Shown: positions 31,437-37,860 of the stretch, in pieces
Layout: each line of letters begins with the position of its first letter
How positions within the stretch are numbered: the first letter of the stretch is position 1
Assembly: GCA_947624355.1 (NCBI GenBank)
Contig: CANQKI010000012.1
Location: 1 to 37,860 of the forward strand
DNA from: an uncultured Clostridia bacterium
GTDB taxonomy: Bacteria; Bacillota; Clostridia; Christensenellales; Aristaeellaceae
DNA length: 37,860 nucleotides
Direction: 5' to 3'
Translations under genes and position numbers: made by a program
Notes under the pieces: model-generated
Told to the model about the DNA's origin: nothing
Databases searched by the model: none
The model's input: only the letters and a program-made list of their open reading frames with translations

Positions 31437-32471
31437 ATGAAAAAAGCGCTGATTGTGCTGTGCTGCTGCCTGCTGTTGGTTCCTTCCCCGGTTTGGGCGG
31501 AAGAAGAAAAGGTGCTGAACCTGTTTACCTGGGAACTGTATGTGGACGACCAGACCATTGCCGATTTTGAAAGCGCCACGGGAATCCGTGTGCAGTATAC
31601 GCCTTTTGACTCCAACGAAGCCATGCTTTCCAAACTGACGCTGGGGTCCAATGAATACGATGTCATTATCGCCAGCGATTATGCCATCAACATCGCGCGG
31701 AAGGACGGACTGCTGCAGAAGCTGGATCACAGCCTGATTACCCGGTATGACAAAATCGACCCCGTGCTCCTTTCCCCCTATTTTGACCCGGACAACGAAT
31801 ATTCCGTGCCCTATATGTCCGGCACACCGCTGATCGTATACAATCCCGATTATGTGGATTTCGAAATCACGGGTTATGAAGACCTGTGGGACGAACGGCT
31901 GCGGGACAGCCTGGTGGTGATGGATGACGCCCGGAACATTATCGGCATTACCCTCAAAACCATGGGCCAGTCTTTTAATGTGACAGACGATGAAATCCTG
32001 GCGCAGGCTGCGGAGAAGCTGGCGCTGCTTCGGCCCAATATCCGCACCTTCAATTCCGATACGCCGGACGCTGACCTTAATTCGTTTGAATGCTATGCCG
32101 GCTATATGTACGGCCAGTATGCCGCCTATGCCCTGGCGGAAAATCCCGACCTGAAAGTGGTTTACCCCAAAGAAGGCGTGGGGTTCGGCATCGATTCCCT
32201 GGTGATTCCGGCCAACGCAATGCATCCGGAAAACGCTCACCTGTTCATCGATTTCCTGCTGCAGCCCGAAATCGCCGCTCAGGTGGCCCAGGCCCAGCAG
32301 TTCCGCAGCCCGGTGCTGGGAGCAGAGGAATTTCTGCCGGAAGAATTCCTCAACGATCCCGCCATCAACATTCCTTCCGAACTGCTGACCGACGCGGAAT
32401 TCATCATGGACCTCGGCGAATACGAAACCAAATTCCAGAATATCTGGACGGATTTCAAGCTGGGTAAATAA
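31437..32471 (+). CDS. PotD-like polyamine ABC transporter substrate-binding protein
   Basis: A 344-residue periplasmic-binding-fold protein. Residues 1-21 form a signal peptide (MKKALIVL, then VWA before EEE) with no lipobox at the cleavage site. The mature part has the PotD/PotF features: NLFTWELYVDDQTIADFESATGIRV, YDVIIASDYAINIARKDGLLQKLD, VPYMSGTPLIVYN and the C-terminal hinge ENAHLFIDFLLQPEIAAQ. Spermidine or putrescine is the expected ligand; some relatives bind other organic cations. No PotA, PotB or PotC permease or ATPase gene is adjacent, so it is an orphan receptor here. SD AAGGAGG, own promoter. Confidence 0.85.
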   Translation: MKKALIVLCCCLLLVPSPVWAEEEKVLNLFTWELYVDDQTIADFESATGIRVQYTPFDSNEAMLSKLTLGSNEYDVIIASDYAINIARKDGLLQKLDHSLITRYDKIDPVLLSPYFDPDNEYSVPYMSGTPLIVYNPDYVDFEITGYEDLWDERLRDSLVVMDDARNIIGITLKTMGQSFNVTDDEILAQAAEKLALLRPNIRTFNSDTPDADLNSFECYAGYMYGQYAAYALAENPDLKVVYPKEGVGFGIDSLVIPANAMHPENAHLFIDFLLQPEIAAQVAQAQQFRSPVLGAEEFLPEEFLNDPAINIPSELLTDAEFIMDLGEYETKFQNIWTDFKLGK

Positions 32472-32492
32472 GCAAAGCATAAGGGACCGCCC

Positions 32493-32921
32493 ATGACAAC
32501 CGTCAATTTTTATGAAACTGTCCCTGACGAAAAACTGAAATTTGCCGTGATCATTGCAAAGAAAGACGGGAAACTGATTTTCTGCAAACACAGGAAGCGC
32601 AACACCTATGAAATTCCGGGCGGCCACAGGGAACCCGGCGAGCCGATCGAGCAAACCGCCAGGCGTGAGCTGTGCGAAGAAACAGGGGCCATCGATTATA
32701 CGCTGACCCCTGTTTGCGTTTACTCCGTGATTGCGGAAAATAACTTCAACGGCGAGGAAACTTTCGGTATGCTGTATTTTGCGGAGGTGCGCACCCTGGA
32801 AAATGAATTGCATAACGAAATCGAATGCATTGTTTTATCCGCCGATCTGCCAGGCAATTTAACGTATCCGGAAATCCAGCCAAGGCTGCTGGCGGAAGCG
32901 CGCCGCAGAAACATATGCTGA
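32493..32921 (+). CDS. Nudix hydrolase
   Basis: A 142-residue Nudix-fold enzyme with a complete Nudix box GGHREPGEPIEQTARRELCEETG (about residues 48-70; GX5EX7REUXEEXGU satisfied), so metal-dependent hydrolysis of a nucleoside diphosphate-linked substrate is expected. The specific substrate cannot be read. The SD (AAGGGA) is weak. It begins 21 bp after the PotD-like gene and may be read through from its promoter. Confidence 0.9.
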   Translation: MTTVNFYETVPDEKLKFAVIIAKKDGKLIFCKHRKRNTYEIPGGHREPGEPIEQTARRELCEETGAIDYTLTPVCVYSVIAENNFNGEETFGMLYFAEVRTLENELHNEIECIVLSADLPGNLTYPEIQPRLLAEARRRNIC

Positions 32922-32978
32922 AAAGTTCCTTTCCATCAAGCTCCAGACTGGCAGTGTCCATAAACCCAGGAGGAAAAT

Positions 32979-33761
32979 ATGAATTATCTTGAAGATTATT
33001 ACAACCATTACGACGAAGATGGCCGGCTTCTTTCCCGGCACGGGCAGGTGGAATACCTGACCACCATGAAATATATTCACGAATGCCTGTCGGGTCTTTC
33101 CGCTCCGACCATTCTGGAAGTTGGCGCGGGAACCGGGCGATACTGCGTCACGCTGGCCAGGCAGGGGTACCGGATAACGGCGGTGGAGCTGATCGCCCAC
33201 AACCTGGATTTGCTCAAGGCCAAGCTGGACGGCACGGAACCCCTTACCGCCCTGCAGGGAAACGCCATGGATCTGTCCTTTCTGCCGGATCATGCATTTG
33301 ACCTGACCATGCTGCTGGGGCCCATGTACCACCTGTATACACGGGAAAACAAACACAAGGCCCTTGCCGAAGCGGTGCGCGTAACCAAGCGCGGCGGGTA
33401 TATTCTTGTTGCCTACTGCATGAATGAGCCGACGGTCATTCAGTACGTTTTCGGAATGAATCACCTGCACGAGGTCATGGACCTGCACATGCTCACGCCG
33501 GACTGGCACTGCGTCAGCGAACCAAAGGATTTATTTGAGATGGTCAGAACGGAGGAAATCGCTTCCCCGGATGCGGAATTCCCGGTCAAACGAATCAAAC
33601 TGGTAGCCACTGACGGCGCGACAAATTATAAGCGGGAATATATCGACGCCATGGACGACGATACCTTTGCCAAATGGATGGATTACCATTTCACTATCTG
33701 CGAACGGCAGGATCTGATTGGCGCGTCCCATCACACCCTGGATATTCTGCAAAAGATTTGA
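32979..33761 (+). CDS. Class I SAM-dependent methyltransferase
   Basis: A 260-residue methyltransferase. Motif I ILEVGAGTGRYCVTLAR (about 45-61) and the acidic post-I residue in ITAVELIAHNL bind S-adenosylmethionine. The motif around FDLTMLLGPMYHLYTRENKHKALAEAVRVTKRGG corresponds to the Methyltransf_11-type core. Substrate unknown. A strong AGGAGG SD precedes ATG. It is the last plus-strand gene before the convergent tlyA, with only 24 bp and no strong terminator between them. Confidence 0.88.
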   Translation: MNYLEDYYNHYDEDGRLLSRHGQVEYLTTMKYIHECLSGLSAPTILEVGAGTGRYCVTLARQGYRITAVELIAHNLDLLKAKLDGTEPLTALQGNAMDLSFLPDHAFDLTMLLGPMYHLYTRENKHKALAEAVRVTKRGGYILVAYCMNEPTVIQYVFGMNHLHEVMDLHMLTPDWHCVSEPKDLFEMVRTEEIASPDAEFPVKRIKLVATDGATNYKREYIDAMDDDTFAKWMDYHFTICERQDLIGASHHTLDILQKI

Positions 33762-33785
33762 TAAACCCCGAAAAATGAATTTCAC

Positions 33786-34598
33786 CTATTTACGGTAACG
33801 CTCCAATTCCTCCGCCCGGGCTACAGCGGCATAGACCGCGTCTTCCGGAACGGGCGGGCAGGATTCTCCAAGCAGCACATGCAGAAAAAACTCCCGGGTA
33901 CCGGCATTGCCGGTGACGGAACTGTTTGTCACGTTTTTGACTGCCGCGCCCGGCATATCGTTTACGTCCCGAATCAGGGAAAACAGCAGCGGAGCATAAG
34001 CATCATCGGGGATTACGCCCGTCCGGCGCGCCTCCGCGTCGTCGATTTCAAACAAGGGCTTTACCAGGCAGCAAAGCTCCCCTTCTCCGTGCAAAACGGC
34101 GGAAAAATACGGAATCGCCTTGCGCAGGGACAGGTAGCTCACATCCACCGTGCCAAAATCCGGCCGGGGCGACAGAGTCAACAGCTTTTCGTCGCTGATA
34201 TTGGTCTTTTCCATGTTGACGACCCGCTCATCCTGGCGAAGGCGACCCATCAGCTGCCCGAATCCCACGTCCACGGCATAAACCATCGCCGCGCCGCGCT
34301 GGCAAAGGCAGTCGGTAAAACCGCCGGTGGAGGCTCCTGCGTCGATGCAGATGCGGCCCTTTACGTCAATGGAAAAATCATCCAGCGCACCGCTGAGCTT
34401 AAAACCGCCTTTGCTGGCATAGGGCAGCATCCCTTTGAGGGTCACGACATCCGTTTCCTTTACTGTCGCGCCGTTTTGCGCCTTTTGGCCGTTGATATAC
34501 GCTTCACCCGCCATAATCCGGGCGGCGGCTTCTTTTTCGTTGGGACAGGCGCCCATTTCCAGCAGCCTGTCGATCAGCCTGATTTTCTTTTGTTTCAT
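33786..34598 (-). CDS. tlyA: TlyA family rRNA 2'-O-methyltransferase
   Basis: A 270-residue protein. An N-terminal S4 RNA-binding domain (about 4-60, RLIDRLLEMGACPNEKEAAARIMAG) is followed by an FtsJ/RrmJ-like Rossmann methyltransferase domain with the CIDAGASTGGFTDCLCQRGA SAM loop (about 80-99) and the KDKE-type Lys and Asp residues. TlyA proteins methylate 16S and 23S rRNA ribose in some bacteria; in Clostridia the activity is inferred. GAGGA SD, 3 bp behind the pseudouridine synthase gene. Confidence 0.92.
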   Translation of the reverse strand: MKQKKIRLIDRLLEMGACPNEKEAAARIMAGEAYINGQKAQNGATVKETDVVTLKGMLPYASKGGFKLSGALDDFSIDVKGRICIDAGASTGGFTDCLCQRGAAMVYAVDVGFGQLMGRLRQDERVVNMEKTNISDEKLLTLSPRPDFGTVDVSYLSLRKAIPYFSAVLHGEGELCCLVKPLFEIDDAEARRTGVIPDDAYAPLLFSLIRDVNDMPGAAVKNVTNSSVTGNAGTREFFLHVLLGESCPPVPEDAVYAAVARAEELERYRK

Positions 34599-34601
34599 GT
34601 A

Positions 34602-35468
34602 TCATTCCTCGGAAAACGGACAGGGCGCGGTAAACGTCATGCGTTCCCCCGTAGCAGGATGGGTAAAGGAAAGGGAATAGGCGTGGAGCATCAGCCGCCC
34701 GGCCCCCGGCATGCCTCGATGCCCGTACAGGGAATCCCCCAGCACGGGATGGCCGATGCTGCACATGTGCACGCGAATCTGGTGGGTGCGCCCGGTAACG
34801 ATATGCACGTCCAGCAGCGTACGGTCGGGATATTCCTTCAATACCTGCCACTCCGTTTTTGCCCAGCGCCCATCCGGCTCCACCGCCATTTTTTTGCGGT
34901 CCTGGCGGCTTCGACCGATGGGCTTTTCGATGACGCCGCTTGGCTCCTTCATATGCCCGGCCACCACGGCGCGATAATGCTTTTCCATCTGTCTGTCGGC
35001 CAGTTGACGGGAAAGGGCAGCGTGTGTTGCGTCGTCCTTGGCCACCAGCATCAGCCCGCTGGTGTCCTTATCCAGCCGGTGCACGATGCCGGGCCGCATT
35101 TCCCCGCCAATGCCGGACAAACTGTCAAGATGGTACAAGAGAGCATTGACCAGCGTGCCGTCATCATTGCCTGCCGCCGGATGCACCACCATCCCCGCAG
35201 GTTTGATAACCACGGCCAAATGCGCGTCCTGATACAGGATTTCAAGGGGAAGATCCTGAGGTTGAGCGGCAGCCGGTCTCGGTTCGGGCATATCCAGGAT
35301 AATCCGCGCACCGGCTTCCGGTTTGGCCGAAGGCTTGTCCTCCACACGTCCGTCCACCTGCACCCGGCCTTCCCGGATCAGCGCTGCTGCCCGGGACCGG
35401 CTCACCGTGCCGTCTTTGGCCAATTCCACATCCAGCCTTTCCCCCGCTGCCGTTAATTCCCGAATCAT
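34602..35468 (-). CDS. RluA family pseudouridine synthase
   Basis: Start set at 35468 (MIRELTAAGERLD), which overlaps the lspA stop as ATGA and has GGAG 7 nt upstream; the longer frame to 35513 lies inside lspA. The 288-residue product has an S4 domain (about 12-60), a RluA catalytic domain with the Asp-bearing motif HRLDKDTSGLMLVAK (about 132-146), and the GRTHQIRVHM end motif. It isomerises uridines in rRNA, with RluD-like domain order. Target sites cannot be set from sequence. Confidence 0.93.
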   Translation of the reverse strand: MIRELTAAGERLDVELAKDGTVSRSRAAALIREGRVQVDGRVEDKPSAKPEAGARIILDMPEPRPAAAQPQDLPLEILYQDAHLAVVIKPAGMVVHPAAGNDDGTLVNALLYHLDSLSGIGGEMRPGIVHRLDKDTSGLMLVAKDDATHAALSRQLADRQMEKHYRAVVAGHMKEPSGVIEKPIGRSRQDRKKMAVEPDGRWAKTEWQVLKEYPDRTLLDVHIVTGRTHQIRVHMCSIGHPVLGDSLYGHRGMPGAGRLMLHAYSLSFTHPATGERMTFTAPCPFSEE

Positions 35469-35914
35469 CTTTTGCTCCAGTCCCGGGGCCTGAAGAGCAG
35501 ACTGATGCCGCAAAGTGCCGCGCCTGCCGTTACGCCCACATCCGCCACATTGAAAATATAGAAGTCCACAAACAGCAGTTCAAACATATCCTGCACAAAG
35601 CCGAGAGTCAGCCTGTCCAGTGCGTTTCCCAGCGCGCCGCCGGCCATCATGGAAATGGCGATGCGGCCAAGCCCCTGCACCCGGGTACCCCGAAGCAGGA
35701 ATACACATCCGCACACCAGCAGAACGGACAGGAGCAGCACCGGCAGCGCGTGGCCCTGAAAAAGACCGAGGGCCATGCCGGTGTTTTCCGTACTGTGCAG
35801 AGCAAGCACACCCGGAATCAAAACCCGGTTTATATTCCGGCAAAAGATTTTCACGCCCCTGTCCAGCGCAAAGATCAGCGCTCCCGGCCAGATCCAGCTT
35901 ATTGCCCGCTTCAT
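35465..35914 (-). CDS. lspA: Lipoprotein signal peptidase LspA
   Basis: A 149-residue membrane aspartyl protease that cleaves signal peptides of lipid-modified prolipoproteins. Four helices fit the family. Conserved elements are ENTGMALGL (about 43-51), GGALGNALDRL (about 92-102) and FNVADVGVTAG (about 120-130), with catalytic Asp in ALDRL and NVADV. SD GGGGTGA. It overlaps the pseudouridine synthase start. The four-repeat lipoprotein elsewhere in this window is a plausible substrate. Confidence 0.95.
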   Translation of the reverse strand: MKRAISWIWPGALIFALDRGVKIFCRNINRVLIPGVLALHSTENTGMALGLFQGHALPVLLLSVLLVCGCVFLLRGTRVQGLGRIAISMMAGGALGNALDRLTLGFVQDMFELLFVDFYIFNVADVGVTAGAALCGISLLFRPRDWSKR

Positions 35915-35935
35915 GCTTCACCCCATTCCCATTAT

Positions 35936-36211
35936 TCATTTGATCCGCAGCTGCACCAGTTCCACTACCCGGGCAACAAATTCGCTGATCCCCGGCAGGT
36001 TTCGCTGAGCCAGATCCTGCAAAATAAAAATCACCACAGCGCCAAGCACCGAGAACCCTACCATGATGCCAAGGCCCCGGGCCACGCCCTGCCAGAAGGC
36101 ATCAAACAGCCGGGCGCGCCTGTCGCTTTCAAAGCGCACGTAATCCCCCAGGCGCATCCGCTCCGCGGCCGCCAGAAATTTTTCCATTCTGTCGTCCCTG
36201 TCATCCGGCAT
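35936..36211 (-). CDS. DUF5665 small membrane protein
   Basis: A 91-residue protein. A charged N-terminus (1-35) is followed by WQGVARGLGIMVGFSVLGAVVIFIL with one transmembrane helix (about 44-65), then LPGISEFVARVVELVQL. This matches DUF5665, a short Clostridia and Bacilli protein family often near lspA and rRNA-modification genes. AAGGAGATG SD. It opens the DUF5665-lspA-rluA-tlyA unit. Function unknown. Confidence 0.8.
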   Translation of the reverse strand: MPDDRDDRMEKFLAAAERMRLGDYVRFESDRRARLFDAFWQGVARGLGIMVGFSVLGAVVIFILQDLAQRNLPGISEFVARVVELVQLRIK

Positions 36212-36259
36212 CGTTCACATCTCCTTGCTTGCCGTCGAACCGCTTATACAAGCCGGCGG

Positions 36260-36288
36260 TCAGGATTTTTGTTTCGCAAAAACCCTGA
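36260..36288 (-). promoter_or_regulatory. Leader hairpin of the DUF5665-lspA unit
   Basis: In the minus-strand RNA TCAGGGTTTTTG pairs with CAAAAATCCTGA over 12 positions (one G-U) around a CGAAA loop. It sits immediately after the promoter. The G-U pair is an A/C mismatch on the plus strand, so the stem is complete only in this transcript. No T-tract follows. Confidence 0.45.
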
Positions 36289-36293
36289 ACTTC

Positions 36294-36321
36294 ATTATAT
36301 CATGGATTCGCAGCTTTTCAA
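36294..36321 (-). promoter_or_regulatory. Sigma-A promoter of the DUF5665-lspA-rluA-tlyA unit
   Basis: Minus-strand -35 TTGAAA (36321-36316), 16-bp spacer, perfect -10 TATAAT (36299-36294). Confidence 0.75.
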
Positions 36322-36377
36322 GAATAGAATGGCGCACATTTCTTCCCGTTTTGCATAATCTAAAACGGCGGATTCAA

Positions 36378-36406
36378 TTGACAGCCGCGTAAAAAAAAGC
36401 TAAAAT
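36378..36406 (+). promoter_or_regulatory. Sigma-A promoter of the aspartate kinase gene
   Basis: -35 TTGACA (36378-36383), 17-bp spacer, -10 TAAAAT (36401-36406). Only about 28 nt of leader remain before the start codon, which leaves no room for a lysine riboswitch. Confidence 0.8.
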
Positions 36407-36440
36407 AAAAACAACCTGCAGCGAAGGAGTGACGAAGGGT

Positions 36441-37751
36441 ATGCTCGTGACAAAATTTGGCGGCAGTTCCCTGGCAGATGCAAAGCAGTTTGCCAAAGTA
36501 AAATCAATTCTTCTGGCGGACGGCGACAGACGGTACGTCGTTCCGAGCGCCCCCGGCAAACGCGGCCCGGAGGACGACAAAATCACCGACCTTTTGATTG
36601 CCTGCCATACCGCCGCAAAAAGCGGCAAGCCCTTCCTGCATATTTTGGAACGCATTCAGGCCCGCTATACCGACATTGCTCAGGAACTCGGCATTTCCAT
36701 GCCCCTTGCGGACGAATTTGCCGGGATTGCCAAGGCTATTTCGGAAGGCGCTTCCCTTTCCTATGCCGCGAGCCGTGGGGAATACCTGAACGGCATGCTG
36801 CTGGCGGAATACATTGATTTTCCCTTTGTCGACGCCGCACGCGTCATCCGATTTGACCGGGAAGGAAAGCTCCTGGAAGAAGAAACAAACCGTCTTCTTT
36901 CAGACACGCTTCATTCCCTTCCCCGCGCCGTGATTCCCGGCTTCTATGGAAGCGATGAAGAAGGCAATATCCACACTTTCTCCCGGGGAGGAAGTGACAT
37001 TTCCGGGGCGCTGGTAGCACGCGCCGTCAACGCTGACGTATACGAGAACTGGACGGACGTGACAGGATTCCGTATGGCCGACCCCCGCATCGTTCCCGAC
37101 GCGCTGTCCATTGCCAGTATGACTTATCGGGAACTGCGGGAGCTTTCGTATATGGGTGCGTCCGTGCTGCACGACGAAGCCGTATTTCCTGTTCGGCGGG
37201 CGGGCATTCCCACCAATATCCGCAATACCAATGATCCCCTGCACCCCGGCACCATGATCCATGCCGCCGCCCCCATGGCCCCCGGCCATGTAATTACCGG
37301 CATCGCGGGAAAAAAGGGATTTTCCATCGTCTCCGTCGAAAAGGATATGATGAACGCGGAACTGGGCTTCGGGCGGCGGGTATTGCAGGCCTTTGAGGAA
37401 TCGGGCGTCAGTTTTGAGCATCTTCCCACTGGGATTGACACCATGTGTGTGGTGGTGGAAGAAAAGGCGCTTGCGCCGCATAAAGAGACGGTGCTGCGCC
37501 GTATTCAGGAGCTGGTGCAGCCCGATCAGATTTCCATTCACGAGCATCTGGCCCTGATTGCCACCGTGGGCCGCGGCATGGTGCGGAATTTCGGTACGGC
37601 GGCGCGCCTGTTTTCCGCAATTTCCTCCCAGGGAATTTCCATTCGTACCATCGATCAGGGATCCAGCGAGCTGAATATCATTGTGGGCGTGGATGAAAAC
37701 GATTTTGCTGCAGCCGTCCGTGCCATTTACGATGCATTTGTGCGTATCTGA
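36441..37751 (+). CDS. lysC: Aspartate kinase
   Basis: Start set at ATG 36441 (MLVTKFGGSSLADAKQF); a GTG at 36429 overlaps the SD and is less likely. The 436-residue product catalyses the first step of lysine, threonine and methionine (and diaminopimelate) synthesis. The N-terminal kinase domain shows KFGGSSLA, TFSRGGSDISGALVA and ADPRIVPDA. Two C-terminal ACT domains (about 300-436, GKKGFSIVSVEKDMMN and GTAARLFSAISSQGISIRTIDQGSSELNIIVGV) imply feedback control by an amino acid. It is a monofunctional type, since no homoserine dehydrogenase domain follows. Confidence 0.95.
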   Translation: MLVTKFGGSSLADAKQFAKVKSILLADGDRRYVVPSAPGKRGPEDDKITDLLIACHTAAKSGKPFLHILERIQARYTDIAQELGISMPLADEFAGIAKAISEGASLSYAASRGEYLNGMLLAEYIDFPFVDAARVIRFDREGKLLEEETNRLLSDTLHSLPRAVIPGFYGSDEEGNIHTFSRGGSDISGALVARAVNADVYENWTDVTGFRMADPRIVPDALSIASMTYRELRELSYMGASVLHDEAVFPVRRAGIPTNIRNTNDPLHPGTMIHAAAPMAPGHVITGIAGKKGFSIVSVEKDMMNAELGFGRRVLQAFEESGVSFEHLPTGIDTMCVVVEEKALAPHKETVLRRIQELVQPDQISIHEHLALIATVGRGMVRNFGTAARLFSAISSQGISIRTIDQGSSELNIIVGVDENDFAAAVRAIYDAFVRI

Positions 37752-37860
37752 TGTACGCTGCGCTTAATCTACGCGCTTCGCAATGTTGATTTTGAAAAAA
37801 ACGCGACGTACGCCCGGTCCTGTAAGTTTGTCAAACAAATAGGACAGTAAAGTAATTCCG
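37752..37860. other. Gene-free tail of the window
   Basis: No gene is visible in these 109 bases. A nested inverted repeat lies at 37817-37845 (GTCCT/AGGAC outside GTTTG/CAAAC). It has no T-tract, so it is not an obvious terminator. Confidence 0.4.

Noticed and set aside
31395-32813. 472-codon minus-strand frame opposite the PotD-like and Nudix genes
   Set aside because: Its composition mirrors the sense genes and it spans two of them; no domain seen.
33879-35456. 525-codon plus-strand frame opposite tlyA and the pseudouridine synthase
   Set aside because: Antisense to two genes with complete motifs; His/Arg-rich shadow translation.
36322-36440. Lysine riboswitch for aspartate kinase
   Set aside because: Only about 28 nt lie between the predicted transcription start and the ATG, and none of the lysine riboswitch core is seen.

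Overview
The window looks like a chromosomal segment of a moderately GC-rich, low-branching Gram-positive bacterium of the class Clostridia from a spore-forming lineage. This rests on established gene orders and families: the sporulation pair yqfC-yqfD leading into phoH, an HD-type c-di-AMP phosphodiesterase, ybeY, cdd and era; a YlbJ-like membrane protein; DUF1292, DUF5665, VanW and histidine-less HPr proteins; strong Shine-Dalgarno (SD) sequences; and sigma-A promoters with 16-17 bp spacers. I see no rRNA, tRNA, CRISPR array, insertion sequence or prophage. Coding density is high and almost every gene can be assigned to a family.

Layout. 1-4.6 kb: a DinB-like protein (+), then three genes on the minus strand: an exported parvulin-type foldase, a lipoprotein with four peptidoglycan-binding domains, and a HAD phosphatase. 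4.6-7.4 kb: clpB with a sigma-A promoter and a CtsR-type operator. 7.4-8.9 kb: a DUF3795 protein and a PfkB-family (KDG kinase-like) sugar kinase (-). 9.0-14.7 kb: a plus-strand run of YlbJ-like protein, DUF1292, uvrC, a NYN-LOTUS RNA-binding protein, a polyprenyl-type glycosyltransferase and DUF2284. 14.7-16.2 kb: a CNNM/CorC transporter (-) behind a structured leader that ends in an intrinsic terminator. 16.3-18.4 kb: glmM and a GlmU-C-terminus-like left-handed beta-helix protein (+).

18.5-31.3 kb is one long minus-strand block: vanW, tetR, glnS, gltX, HPr-like, yqfC, yqfD, phoH, pgpH, a ybeY::cdd fusion and era. Internal promoters and a terminator cut it into transcription units. 31.4-33.8 kb is a small plus-strand accessory-looking group: an orphan PotD-like binding protein, a Nudix hydrolase and a methyltransferase. 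33.8-36.2 kb is DUF5665-lspA-rluA-family-tlyA (-). Aspartate kinase (+) closes the window.

How the genes work together: themes are RNA maturation and translation (era, ybeY, phoH, tlyA, the RluA-family enzyme, gltX, glnS), envelope building (glmM and its neighbour, lspA, vanW, the glycosyltransferase, the PG-binding lipoprotein, the foldase), sporulation (yqfC, yqfD, YlbJ-like) and stress or repair (clpB, uvrC). The points most worth a second look are the unclassified attenuator-like leader of the CorC gene, the YbeY-cytidine deaminase fusion that coincides with absence of dgkA, the cluster of GCAAAT motifs between the divergent corC and glmM promoters, a terminator-like hairpin directly behind the glnS promoter, the NYN-LOTUS protein with a probable TTG start, and the free-standing GlmU-like acyltransferase next to glmM. 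I do not see a clearly new multi-gene system.
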